A stretch of 59,315 nucleotides of DNA from CAZEJS01 sp964512645 (GTDB lineage: Bacteria; Actinomycetota; Geothermincolia; Fen-727; Anoxymicrobiaceae), in contig CAZEJS010000017.1 of the NCBI GenBank assembly GCA_964512645.1, positions 1 through 59,315 of the forward strand, given 5' to 3'. Positions 1-7,642 of this stretch are shown here, piece by piece (position 1 is the stretch's first letter; every line of letters starts with the position of its first letter). The position numbers and the translations under genes are program-made. Below the pieces are notes generated by a model, which did no database searches, was not told where the DNA came from, and worked only from the letters and a program-made list of their open reading frames with translations.

Positions 1-50
1 GTGCCGACGTTCACGTGCGGCTTGGTCCTTTCGAACTTCTCCTTGGCCAT
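1..50 (-). CDS. tuf: Elongation factor Tu, N-terminus (partial, runs off left edge)
   Basis: Translating the minus strand from the ATG at 50-48 gives MAKEKFERTKPHVNVGT, the canonical start of bacterial EF-Tu, the GTPase that brings aminoacyl-tRNA to the ribosome. Only about 16 codons are in the window; the G1 P-loop lies beyond the edge. A purine-rich Shine-Dalgarno (GAGGAG) lies 7-12 bases upstream of the ATG. Just upstream on the same strand are tRNA-Met and tRNA-Thr, matching the widespread tRNA-tuf arrangement, so tuf is probably co-transcribed with them. Confidence 0.92.
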   Translation of the reverse strand, partial: MAKEKFERTKPHVNVG

Positions 51-115
51 GGTCCAGCTCCTCCTTGCATCCGGCGGCAGGAGACTTCACGTACCGCCCG
101 CGTCTTCTCTAAAAC

Positions 116-192
116 TGGTAGCGGTGACTGGATTCGAACCAGTGACCTCACGGGTATGAACCGTGCGCTCTTACCAACTGAGCTACACCGCC
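116..192 (-). tRNA. tRNA-Met (CAU), elongator type
   Basis: A 77-nt cloverleaf on the minus strand with encoded CCA, T-loop TTCGAAT, and anticodon loop TTCATAC with anticodon CAT. The acceptor stem begins with a paired G, not the unpaired first base of initiator tRNA, so this is elongator tRNA-Met. A lysidine-modified tRNA-Ile(CAU) has the same anticodon and cannot be excluded by eye. It lies 40 nt downstream of tRNA-Thr and 65 nt upstream of tuf. Confidence 0.9.
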
Positions 193-232
193 ACGCCTGC
201 CCGTACGCGACCCGGTCGCGGGGCCCTCGAAA

Positions 233-308
233 TGGAGCCCGGTGTCGGAATTGAACCGACGACCTCGTGCTTACCATGCACGTGCTCTACCGACTGAGCT
301 AACCGGGC
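233..308 (-). tRNA. tRNA-Thr (GGU)
   Basis: A 76-nt cloverleaf on the minus strand. The acceptor stem GCCCGGT pairs with ACCGGGC, followed by discriminator T and encoded CCA. The anticodon stem CGTGC/GCACG encloses loop ATGGTAA with anticodon GGT (Thr). It is the first RNA of the tRNA-Thr, tRNA-Met, tuf set; a candidate promoter lies upstream. Confidence 0.95.
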
Positions 309-359
309 TCACCCGTTTTTTTAGCCGTGACGCTCACGGAAGCGCCACGGCCAAGTGAT

Positions 360-388
360 AGCGTAACAGATTCCCCGGCTGTCCACAA
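360..388 (-). promoter_or_regulatory. Candidate housekeeping promoter for tRNA-Thr/tRNA-Met/tuf
   Basis: On the minus strand, -35 TTGTGG (383-388) and -10 TACGCT (360-365) are separated by exactly 17 nt, about 50 nt upstream of the tRNA-Thr 5' end. Spacing and position fit a sigma-70-type promoter; the -10 match is partial. Confidence 0.45.
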
Positions 389-498
389 TCGGGCGCGCAA
401 GGGGCCCGGGCCACGGGCACTCCGCTTCGCCAGCGGCCCGGATCCGTTCCCGGGACGGGCAGGACTCCGCCTCTCGCCCGCCGGGGTTTTTTAAAACG

Positions 499-514
499 CC
501 CACGGCCCCGTGGG
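499..514 (-). terminator. Candidate terminator after the secreted repeat protein
   Basis: A perfect 7-bp inverted repeat (CCCACGG at 499-505, CCGTGGG at 508-514) lies just beyond the stop codon at 531. On the minus strand it is followed by a short T run (RC of 493-496). The small loop and short T tract make it only moderately convincing. Confidence 0.4.
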
Positions 515-530
515 TTGCGCCTGTCGCCGC

Positions 531-3509
531 CTACGGAAGTGTCCCGAGCGCGTCATGCCCGCCGGTCCATGCCCCCTTGTAGTTGAAGTAGATCGGCCGC
601 TCGCAGATGACCTGCGTATTGTTGGTCGTCTGCACCACGGTGGAGAAGTCGCACGCGTCGCTGTCGGCCGACCCAATCGTATCCTTGGGATTCACCGTTA
701 CCCTGGTTTCCGGTGGTATTGTGACCTGATGCTCCTTTGTCGTGCCGTCCCCCAGCATGTAGGTTATCTTGACTTCGGAGGCAGTCTTACGCGGGTTCTG
801 TATGCACAGGTACGGGTCGAAGCCCGGCCTGCAGGTCCCTTCTGCGAAGTAGAAGGACGAGGCGGGGGTCGGGGTGCCGACCACGTCGTGCCCCCCGTCC
901 CAGTTCCTGTCGCCCGGCTTGTAGTTGAAGTACATGGGCCTCTCGCACACCACATGACCCGCGCCTGCGACCTCCACCCTGGCCGAGAAATCGTGAGCCG
1001 CGTCATCGGCGACGCCGAGCACGTCCTTGACGGAAACCGTACAACGCGTGTAGGCAGGCACGCTCACGTCGTGGTCAACCGTGGTGCCGTCGCCCTTCAT
1101 GAAAGAGATCTTCACGTCCGCCGGAGCGCCGTTCGGGTTCATCAGGCATATGTACGGGTCGAAGCCCGGCCTGCAGGTCCCTTCGGCGAAATACCATATG
1201 CCAGAGGAGGCGCGCTCTCCCATGACGTCATGTCCGCCCGTCCAGCCGTTATAGTTGAAGTACATCGGGCGCTCCGCGACAATGTAGGCACCCGCGTTCG
1301 TCACCTGTATCCTGGTCGAGAAGTCGTGAGCCGCGTCGTCCCCGACGCCCAGCGTATCCTTGGGCGCGACGGTCCTGCGCGTGCGGGCGGGCACGTTCAC
1401 CGCGGTCGTTGCGGTCGTGCCGTCACCCTTGAAATACGTGAGAATGACCTCGGCGTCCTTGTCCTCGGGGTTCATGATGCAGAAGTAGGGGTCGAAGCCC
1501 GGCCTGCAGGTTCCCTCGGCGAAGTAGAAACGGTCGCTGGAGTCCAGGGCACCCGGCGCGGTATGCCCGCCCGTCCAGCCCTTATAGTCGAAGTACATCG
1601 GCCGCTCGACGAAGACGCCCTGGCCGTTGGTACACTCGATGTAGGTGGAGAAATCGTGGCTCTCGTCGTCACCCCGGCCGAGGGAATCGCTTGCGTTGAC
1701 GGTCGACCTGGAATGGGGCGGCACGGAGACGTCTCTCTTGACGATCTCGCCGGTTCCCCTGAGGAAATACAGCGTAACGGCGGCAGCCTGTTCTCCCGGG
1801 TTCTGCACACAGAAATAGGTGTCGAATCCAGGCCTGGTCGTTCCTTCCGCGAAGTAGTACTCGGCCGCCCCGGCGGGATCCTCTTCGGCCGTGACCTTAA
1901 TGTCGCTCAAAGTCGCGCTAGTGCCGGCAAATTCATCATGGTCGGCGAGGATCGCCTTGACGTAGAGTTCTTCACCCGCGATTCCTCTGAAGGCGCTTAT
2001 CCCCGTATTCACGGCTTTAGCGCACGGATACCGCGCGTACCCGGTGTACGCGTAGTACGCGGTGTCGGGGCCTGCCCCTCTCGCTTCAACCCACCGTGCC
2101 GCGACCGGGTCGAACTCGTACCATGTCTTGCCATCGGGCGAGAGCTGGTAGAACACGGAGTCCTTGGGGGATTCGGTGGTAGAGAAAGAAACGGGCTTGA
2201 GCCCTTTCGTTTTCAGCGGTTTTTTCGTCCAGCACCAGAAGTCCTTATAGCCTCTGATACGCGCGTTGAACGCCACCCCGTCCACATCGGCGGAGCTGGG
2301 CTCTTGTTCTATGTCGACCCAGCACCCGATGGCCAACCTGGAGTTGCCGGCGCAGGCTATCGAGGCGAAACGCGCGTTGTACTCTCTCCCGGAGATCCTG
2401 GTGCCCCCCGTCAACTTCTGTCCTGACGGCAGCAGTTGGCAGACACCGATCGTGTATTTATTCTTCACCAGCGCGTCGGTGATGAACCAGTATGTGTTGT
2501 CACTGTCCACGTCGACGTCGTAGCACATTGCATGGTCGATAGGATGCCTGACCCAGATCAACGCCCCGTCGGAGCAGCCCAGCTTCAAGCAGTTCTCCCC
2601 GGCCGTCACGACGTTACCCCAGTGGTCAGCAACCACGGCCGTCACCTCTGCCTGCTGGTCCGAACGGCCGGGAGCCATCTTGTATTCCCACAACTGGCTG
2701 CCGTCCGATCCATTAAGCTTGCGGACCCACTGCCAGCGCTGATCCTTTCCCCTGGGGCAATAGGACCCTGCTACGATGACATCGCCGTTCCAATCGCACG
2801 CGACGTCCTCGAGCTGGTAGTCGAACGTTCCGTCTGCGATCTTTTTAGACCAGGTGGTCCCGCCGTTCTTGTCGAAACGGGTGATGTTGGCCGTGTGCTC
2901 GCGGTAAGGGACCGTACCGATGACGCTGTTTCCGTAACTATCGGATGCCACGGACACCGCCGCTTGTTTCGCGAAAGTCTTCTTCCATATGAAGTTGAGG
3001 TCGCGGCTGTACTTCCTCAGCCAGCTCGTGTGCGGGGTGTTGTTCTTCACGCGCTCGTGGCCCGCCACCAGGACACCATCAGGATCCAACGATACGGCAG
3101 CGGCCCCGCATTCATATCCGGTGCCCTCTTTCACCAAGACGGTAAGGAATTTCTCCATTTTCCAGTCATACTCGATCAGCCTTACTCTATTCATGTCTTC
3201 TTCGGGGGTGTCACCAGGGATCGAATAGTTCTCTGCTAAATAGACATGGCCGGAATCAGTCGCGTCAATCGCAACGGGGGTTCCTCTGACCCACATACGC
3301 TCGATAATGGGATGGCCGCTAATACCGAGCTCCCCTTTGGTGACTGTCACCGTATCGTTGTTGTAGGTGTATTCAATCTCCCTGCTGAAATCCCATGTGT
3401 AGGAGACGCTCGAAGGCGTCGATGCGCTGGCGTCAGAAGCCGGTAGCGGGCATATCACGACTAATGCGATTGCCGAAAGCGACAGCGCGATGACAAGAAA
3501 GTCCTTCAT
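531..3509 (-). CDS. Large secreted protein: propeller-like N-terminal half and four ~110-residue FAEG repeats
   Basis: About 992 residues. The ATG at 3509 is chosen because it directly precedes a signal peptide (MKDFL, a hydrophobic stretch, then ASDASAS); the frame stays open further upstream but a longer start would bury the signal. No strong ribosome site is visible. Residues ~60-450 contain recurring W...DG-type units (VRKLNGSDGSQLWEY, SDGALIW) like PQQ/SBBP beta-propeller repeats. The C-terminal ~440 residues are four tandem repeats, each opening FAEGTxRPGFDxY and ending ERPMYFxYKGWTGGH. No membrane anchor or sortase motif is seen at the C-terminus. Similar FAEG...GFD repeats are known from secreted actinobacterial proteins; the function is unknown, probably surface or extracellular binding. 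Confidence 0.8.
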   Translation of the reverse strand: MKDFLVIALSLSAIALVVICPLPASDASASTPSSVSYTWDFSREIEYTYNNDTVTVTKGELGISGHPIIERMWVRGTPVAIDATDSGHVYLAENYSIPGDTPEEDMNRVRLIEYDWKMEKFLTVLVKEGTGYECGAAAVSLDPDGVLVAGHERVKNNTPHTSWLRKYSRDLNFIWKKTFAKQAAVSVASDSYGNSVIGTVPYREHTANITRFDKNGGTTWSKKIADGTFDYQLEDVACDWNGDVIVAGSYCPRGKDQRWQWVRKLNGSDGSQLWEYKMAPGRSDQQAEVTAVVADHWGNVVTAGENCLKLGCSDGALIWVRHPIDHAMCYDVDVDSDNTYWFITDALVKNKYTIGVCQLLPSGQKLTGGTRISGREYNARFASIACAGNSRLAIGCWVDIEQEPSSADVDGVAFNARIRGYKDFWCWTKKPLKTKGLKPVSFSTTESPKDSVFYQLSPDGKTWYEFDPVAARWVEARGAGPDTAYYAYTGYARYPCAKAVNTGISAFRGIAGEELYVKAILADHDEFAGTSATLSDIKVTAEEDPAGAAEYYFAEGTTRPGFDTYFCVQNPGEQAAAVTLYFLRGTGEIVKRDVSVPPHSRSTVNASDSLGRGDDESHDFSTYIECTNGQGVFVERPMYFDYKGWTGGHTAPGALDSSDRFYFAEGTCRPGFDPYFCIMNPEDKDAEVILTYFKGDGTTATTAVNVPARTRRTVAPKDTLGVGDDAAHDFSTRIQVTNAGAYIVAERPMYFNYNGWTGGHDVMGERASSGIWYFAEGTCRPGFDPYICLMNPNGAPADVKISFMKGDGTTVDHDVSVPAYTRCTVSVKDVLGVADDAAHDFSARVEVAGAGHVVCERPMYFNYKPGDRNWDGGHDVVGTPTPASSFYFAEGTCRPGFDPYLCIQNPRKTASEVKITYMLGDGTTKEHQVTIPPETRVTVNPKDTIGSADSDACDFSTVVQTTNNTQVICERPIYFNYKGAWTGGHDALGTLP
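534..1861 (-). repeat. Four tandem in-frame ~330-340 bp coding repeats
   Basis: The FAEGTxRPGFD motif is encoded four times, at about 817-849, 1158-1190, 1491-1523 and 1821-1853, giving periods of ~341, 333 and 330 bp. The three downstream copies (left on the map) share long nearly identical DNA around the motif; the first (1821-1853) is more diverged. This supports internal duplication, with recent duplication or gene conversion among the last three. Confidence 0.85.
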
Positions 3510-3768
3510 CCGTGGCCTGCGCGTGAAAGACCTCAATTGCCATCCCCCGTTGCTTCTCTTCCCTGCCGCCCGGTGCAGGTACACCTGGCCGTTCGCATGC
3601 GGCCGATTGAACTCCGGCGTCGACACCGCGGTCGGAACGGGCCACCATTGTTCAGCCCCGCATCAAGCGGGGCACCGGCGGAGCGAAGGCCTCCGCCCTC
3701 CTCGCCAGATGAGGCCGGTGCGCGGTGATCCCGACTCAGATTATGACCTGCCTCTCCCGCCGCTGCGC

Positions 3769-3853
3769 TGGTGGGGGAGGCAGGATTTGAACCTGCGTAG
3801 GCTGCGCCAACGGATTTACAGTCCGCCCCCTTTAACCACTCGGGCACTCCCCC
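3769..3853 (-). tRNA. tRNA-Tyr (GUA), copy 1, at the left end of the integrative element
   Basis: An 85-nt class II tRNA with a long variable arm on the minus strand. Acceptor GGGGGAG pairs with CTCCCCC, then A and CCA; the anticodon is GTA. It differs from the copy at 22187-22271 at only four positions, all in the 3' part (T arm and variable arm). The 5' 49 nt are identical. In the insertion model its 3' part is chromosomal and its 5' part came with the element, so it may lack the original promoter. Confidence 0.95.
3805..3853 (-). repeat. Left attachment-core copy (49-bp repeat inside tRNA-Tyr)
   Basis: Identical to 22223-22271. It covers the tRNA from its 5' end through the D arm, anticodon arm and start of the variable arm. 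Identity stops exactly at the tRNA 5' terminus and at the first variable-arm mismatch, so crossover could have occurred anywhere within it. Confidence 0.7.
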
Positions 3854-3937
3854 ATGGGCCTAAATCGGTTTAAACACCGCGTTCTTACCATGTTGGTCTG
3901 GGTCCTGATCAACCTGGAGACACCATAACATAACAGA

Positions 3938-3960
3938 ACCGGGGGGCAGGAGGGGGGCAC
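3938..3960 (+). repeat. Left G-rich 23-bp repeat, candidate integrase arm site
   Basis: ACC-GGGGGGCA, 3 bases, GGGGGGCAC. It matches 22098-22120 at 20 of 23 positions in the same orientation and lies 85 bp inside the left tRNA. Each unit contains GGGGGGCA twice. Position near both ends fits arm-type integrase-binding sites (inference). Confidence 0.6.
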
Positions 3961-3992
3961 GTTTGCTACATGCCGTGCCTGACCTGCCGTCA

Positions 3993-5054
3993 TTACGCGA
4001 CCTCAGTCGACTTTCCCCTGTTCCTTGTAGCGATAAGCTCAGGCTCAAGGCCGTCAACGAGATCCTGGAGAGTGATTGCGAACACTTCGAGCGGTTCGTC
4101 CGTCGCGTATTCTCCCTCGGCACAGACACTGTTGGCTATCCGTTTATAAGTAGAAAATAGGCTCCCGCCTACCAGTACGACCATCAAGGTCGTGACAGTG
4201 CTCAACATATACTTTTTCACCGTCTCACCGAAGGAGAAGTAGTCGTTTCCCGTTTCGACTTCAACGAATGTCAGCCTTTCCCGCCAAAGACCTTCGCTCC
4301 AGTAACCGGCCGTATCCGGCTTTGCTAGCGACTTCATGCAGTAGTTCGAGACAACTTCCGTGTACTTGCCGTCATGACCAAAGTACGCCCCAAGCGATTC
4401 GTAATCCCGCAAAAAGTAAATCGCTAAGTTGGTTGCCACGTGGTGTTTGTATCTCTCGGAGTAAGGCTTGTAATCGTAAAGGTTTGGCCACTCGTTAAAC
4501 AGCTCAAAATACAGTTTCTGTCCCCTGGGAGTGAGCTGATAGACGTAAGCCCAGTTCCTCTTGCCAATAACCGGTTTATGCTTGCGCCGCTCCACCACCC
4601 TCAAGAGAAGGAGCACTTCTACGTTCTTGGATATGGTACCCATGGCAACGTCGAGGGCTGTCGACAATGAGAGAGCGTTGCTCACGCCTTGCTTCCCTAT
4701 CGCGTAGAAAAGGTCTTTCGATTTCTCTGGTAGCGCCCTCGGAACACTCACCTTGATAGGACGCTCGGCGCTCTTGATAGCCGAGGTCCTGATTTGCGTT
4801 GTTACCCGGCCAAGAGCGCGGTCAAGATGATCCAGAGCACTCGTCAGGTTTTGCCCGCTAACCAGACACAGGTTCACTTCGTTGGCCGCATGGTCAAGCT
4901 CCTGGAGTTCCCGTCGGCCTGGAACCGCTTGCGTTTTCTCGATGCCGCCACGGACCTGAAGGGTCCTGTTCAGTTTGGCCAACTCAAGCGATGCCGCCAC
5001 GAGCCTCGAAAGAATATGGATGTTGACCAGTACCAAGCCTTTTTGGTTTCTCAT
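3993..5054 (-). CDS. Winged-helix protein with replication-relaxation-like domain
   Basis: 353 residues from the ATG at 5054, which has a strong AAGGAGG site. Residues ~108-185 look like a winged-helix DNA-binding domain (SNALSLSTALDVAMGTISKN then a beta-hairpin ending VYQLTPRGQKLY). Residues 263-282 (FVEVETG...VKKY) fit the E/D-x-D/E...K core of PD-(D/E)XK-like domains in the replication-relaxation family of mobile elements. Acidic and lysine positions are present, but nuclease activity is unproven. It is the leftmost element gene, transcribed toward the left end, from a strong promoter with a ~200-nt leader. A role in element replication or mobilisation is likely. Confidence 0.55.
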   Translation of the reverse strand: MRNQKGLVLVNIHILSRLVAASLELAKLNRTLQVRGGIEKTQAVPGRRELQELDHAANEVNLCLVSGQNLTSALDHLDRALGRVTTQIRTSAIKSAERPIKVSVPRALPEKSKDLFYAIGKQGVSNALSLSTALDVAMGTISKNVEVLLLLRVVERRKHKPVIGKRNWAYVYQLTPRGQKLYFELFNEWPNLYDYKPYSERYKHHVATNLAIYFLRDYESLGAYFGHDGKYTEVVSNYCMKSLAKPDTAGYWSEGLWRERLTFVEVETGNDYFSFGETVKKYMLSTVTTLMVVLVGGSLFSTYKRIANSVCAEGEYATDEPLEVFAITLQDLVDGLEPELIATRNRGKSTEVA

Positions 5055-5357
5055 TTTCCGATACCTCCTTGTTAATCATCAGTAGTCCATTTGCATGTTT
5101 TTCGTTGTAAGTGCTTGCCCGAGCCCTGATTTCCATGCATACCGGAAAAACAAGTGATTCCGTGCAGCATTAAGCTCGTATCTGCTTTGAAATCAGGGGA
5201 GTTCTCTTAGGGATTATCTCTTCGTAGGGAGTGCAACCGCTGTGGGCGTTCGCTCTGAACATATTATAACTCGGTTTTGAAAAAAACCAAGCTCGCCATG
5301 CTCCTGACGACTGCCCCTCTACATACCACCAGCTGAGGAGGATTCCGGTTCTGACCT
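5055..5357 (-). promoter_or_regulatory. Promoter and structured leader of the replication-relaxation-like gene
   Basis: On the minus strand, -10 TATAAT (5263-5268) and -35 TTGGTT (5285-5290) are 16 nt apart, giving a leader of roughly 200 nt. The leader contains a perfect 10-bp inverted repeat, CCCTGATTTC (5124-5133) with GAAATCAGGG (5189-5198). The -35 region also lies in an imperfect dyad (CTTGGTTTT/AAAACCGAG). No ORF of interest is seen in this gene-free stretch. Confidence 0.55.
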
Positions 5358-6098
5358 CTACCCCGTAAGTATGTCTTGATCTGACAGCCTGAACTTCTGG
5401 TTAAGCGTTATTGAAGTGACGACGTATTTATATTCTGGCCTACCGGGATCGGGGTTCACGGATTCTATTGCCACAGCTTCACCCCGCCTGAAAGCGACCT
5501 GTCCATTGACCAGGATATCGTGGGATATTCGATTACCGGGTTGGGGAATTGTCACCTGTTGAGGATATGCAATCGGTGTTCCGCTTTGCATTCCGGGTGT
5601 GATGACCTCTGCGATAAAGAGTGGGAGGACAGTCTTATAAACCGAGAAATATGAGGTCACCTGTTGACCTTGAGCCGAATACTGAAGCGCCAACACCATC
5701 ATGTTCTCGGCCAACATCTTAGATCGGAGAGGCAAATCGCGTGGAGCGTTCTTCTTGGTATACTTCTGGACTCCTTGGATGCTAACGAACGGGATATCAA
5801 ACGCATAACCCTGGTCGCCAGATGTGAACCTGATCCCTGTGCCAATAGGTTGGAGTCTCCCTCGATCAACTGACGGATTACTCCCGGCATTAAGATACTT
5901 GCAGGAAAGATCCTTAACCTTGAGACTCGGGACAACACTTGCCACCAGGAGACCGATAACACCAAAGAAGAATCCTATTGCGCCGTATGTGACCGGATCG
6001 CGGTGTTTAATCAAGGCAATCCCAGCACTTGCAGCAGCACAGACGATCCATACAATGACGACTATCACGTAGAAGACCGACTGGCTCATACCAAACAT
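5358..6098 (-). CDS. Two-TM membrane protein with C-terminal shared ~53-residue domain (member C)
   Basis: 246 residues from ATG. Two hydrophobic segments (about 8-30 and 37-57), then a ~130-residue soluble part of unknown fold, a short P/Q linker, and at 191-243 the domain shared with the next two upstream genes (NGQVAFRRGE ... NPDPGRPEYKYVV ... KFRLSDQDI). It is the last gene of the operon that starts with the TPR gene, 36 nt after member B. The orientation of the soluble part is not obvious. No known family recognised. Confidence 0.7.
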   Translation of the reverse strand: MFGMSQSVFYVIVVIVWIVCAAASAGIALIKHRDPVTYGAIGFFFGVIGLLVASVVPSLKVKDLSCKYLNAGSNPSVDRGRLQPIGTGIRFTSGDQGYAFDIPFVSIQGVQKYTKKNAPRDLPLRSKMLAENMMVLALQYSAQGQQVTSYFSVYKTVLPLFIAEVITPGMQSGTPIAYPQQVTIPQPGNRISHDILVNGQVAFRRGEAVAIESVNPDPGRPEYKYVVTSITLNQKFRLSDQDILTG

Positions 6099-6134
6099 AT
6101 CCTAGGCCTCTACTTTCCTTGTGAGATTATCAGG

Positions 6135-6632
6135 TCAGCCGATATATAGCTCTCTGTCAGATAGGCGAAAGGACTTGTTCAAAGCCGCAGACTGCACCAC
6201 ATAGCGGTAGTCCTGCCTGCCGGGATCGGGGCTGACTGCATTAATCGGAAGGATTTCTCCTTGCCGAAAAGCTACAACACCGTCGATGACCACATCTTGC
6301 CTAACAGTTCCATGTGATCCAGCCGGTAATGGGGCAGCAACGTTCTGAACGATTGGTTGCGGGGGTTGCTGCGTTGACAGATCTGCACCGCAATGTTTAC
6401 ACCTCACGGCCTCCTTCTTCACAGGTTCTGCGCAATACGGGCATTGCTTGAAGGCTTTGGGATTCCACTTCTCGGGGTTTCTCGAAGCGTACATCTGTTG
6501 TGCAAGAAGAAGCAGTATGCCGAGTACAAATAGTGCAATGCCAAAGATAAGGCTTACCCAAATCATTAGGACTATACCGATAAGGCAAACGAAGACGCCG
6601 ATCATATTTGCGCCACTGACCTTGTGGTTCAC
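6135..6632 (-). CDS. Membrane protein with zinc ribbon and C-terminal shared domain (member B)
   Basis: 165 residues from a GTG start with AAGGGG upstream. One long or two close hydrophobic helices span ~10-45. A double-CxxC zinc ribbon follows (CPYC at 64-67, CKHC at 78-81), then a P/Q linker and the shared domain at 110-162 (DGVVAFRQGE ... SPDPGRQDYRYVV ... SFRLSDREL). It starts 12 nt after member A and precedes member C. The architecture is membrane anchor, metal ribbon, shared module; function unknown. Confidence 0.72.
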   Translation of the reverse strand: MNHKVSGANMIGVFVCLIGIVLMIWVSLIFGIALFVLGILLLLAQQMYASRNPEKWNPKAFKQCPYCAEPVKKEAVRCKHCGADLSTQQPPQPIVQNVAAPLPAGSHGTVRQDVVIDGVVAFRQGEILPINAVSPDPGRQDYRYVVQSAALNKSFRLSDRELYIG

Positions 6633-6644
6633 GCTGTTGGCCCC

Positions 6645-7475
6645 TTACTTGCCCTGCTGAAGGTATTCTCGCGCGGCACTTACGCTGTCCCTGCCCATCG
6701 ACCACGTTTCCTGCGTCGCGGTCATGTCCGGGTCTTCATCATAGCTAGCGTTATCTACTGCATCCTTCCACTTCTCCTGGGCAAGTATGTAATTTGCGGT
6801 TGCCGATTGTATTGCAACATACGAAGGGTATTTCTTTTCCTCTTCGCTACATTGGCGTTCGAATTTGCTCATTGCTACGTTTAGATCCGTCACCAGTTTT
6901 TCGTAGTCTTGCCTGTAATAACCGACATCCAAACCGTCGTCTATCTTCTCCAACTGTGTCATCACAACCTCAGCATTAATTTTGTACTGCTTATAGTTGT
7001 TCCCCTTCAACAGAAGAAAGACGGCCACCCCAGTACCGGCCAAAACAAGTATCGCCACTAAAACGATAACGCCAACCACTGTACGGCGTCGTGAGCCGGA
7101 TTTCTTTTGTGGAATCTGCTGAGCTGCGTTTGGGTAATACGCAGCTTGAGGCACGCCCTGTTGAACCGGCCAGGGAGGTTGCAACCCAGTGGCGTTCTGC
7201 CCAGCGATCGCTGCCTGCTGCTGCTGAGGAGTCTGAGGTGCCGTATACGGTGCGCTCGGGATTGCGATAGGGGGTGGAACAACTATGTCGCTGCTTCGAA
7301 GCTGAAAACGTTTCCCGAGCCTGGTCGAAAGGACCACGTACTTGTGTTCCGGGCTCTGGGGGTTGGGAGATATCTGCTCTACAACTACTTCCTCTCCGCT
7401 GCTGAATGCCATAGAACCATTGACGACTACTTCGTGTGAGACGGTCACCCTTGAACCAGGTTGTATATCGCTCAT
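6645..7475 (-). CDS. Membrane protein with N-terminal shared domain and helical extracytoplasmic part (member A)
   Basis: About 276 residues from the ATG at 7475, preferred because GGGGGA lies at good spacing; in-frame TTG (7490) and ATG (7481) are alternatives. The shared domain comes first (NGSMAFSSGE ... SPNPQSPEHKYVV ... RFQLRSSDI). A ~65-residue P/Q/A-rich linker, a basic patch (KKSGSRRR) and one TM helix (VVGVIVLVAILVLAGTGVAV) follow, then a ~115-residue charged helical C-terminal part predicted outside the cytoplasm. If so, the shared domain is cytoplasmic. It is followed by members B and C. Confidence 0.72.
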   Translation of the reverse strand: MSDIQPGSRVTVSHEVVVNGSMAFSSGEEVVVEQISPNPQSPEHKYVVLSTRLGKRFQLRSSDIVVPPPIAIPSAPYTAPQTPQQQQAAIAGQNATGLQPPWPVQQGVPQAAYYPNAAQQIPQKKSGSRRRTVVGVIVLVAILVLAGTGVAVFLLLKGNNYKQYKINAEVVMTQLEKIDDGLDVGYYRQDYEKLVTDLNVAMSKFERQCSEEEKKYPSYVAIQSATANYILAQEKWKDAVDNASYDEDPDMTATQETWSMGRDSVSAAREYLQQGK

Positions 7476-7642
7476 AGTCATATCCCCCAACCGCAGAACT
7501 ACGAATCCACTGGTGCCAGCCGCGTTAATCCGTTACATTAATCTCCCGATAGATGGTCATGAGTGGTCCCCTTACTTGCCTTGCCTGCCGCGAGCATTAT
7601 GTCAAACCGGGTCTGTCGGCAATCACAGTTTCTTGCAACCTA

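Noticed and set aside
510..2426. Long plus-strand frame opposite the secreted repeat protein
   Set aside because: It mirrors the codon structure of the repeats on the other strand, has Arg/Gly/Val-rich composition and no ribosome site or recognisable domain.
3509..3626. Longer N-terminus of the secreted repeat protein (GTG at 3626)
   Set aside because: It would put ~39 basic residues before a clear signal peptide.
5268..5291. Inverted repeat with T run as a terminator
   Set aside because: It overlaps a well-spaced -35/-10 pair for the downstream gene; a promoter reading explains it better, though a minor dual role is possible.
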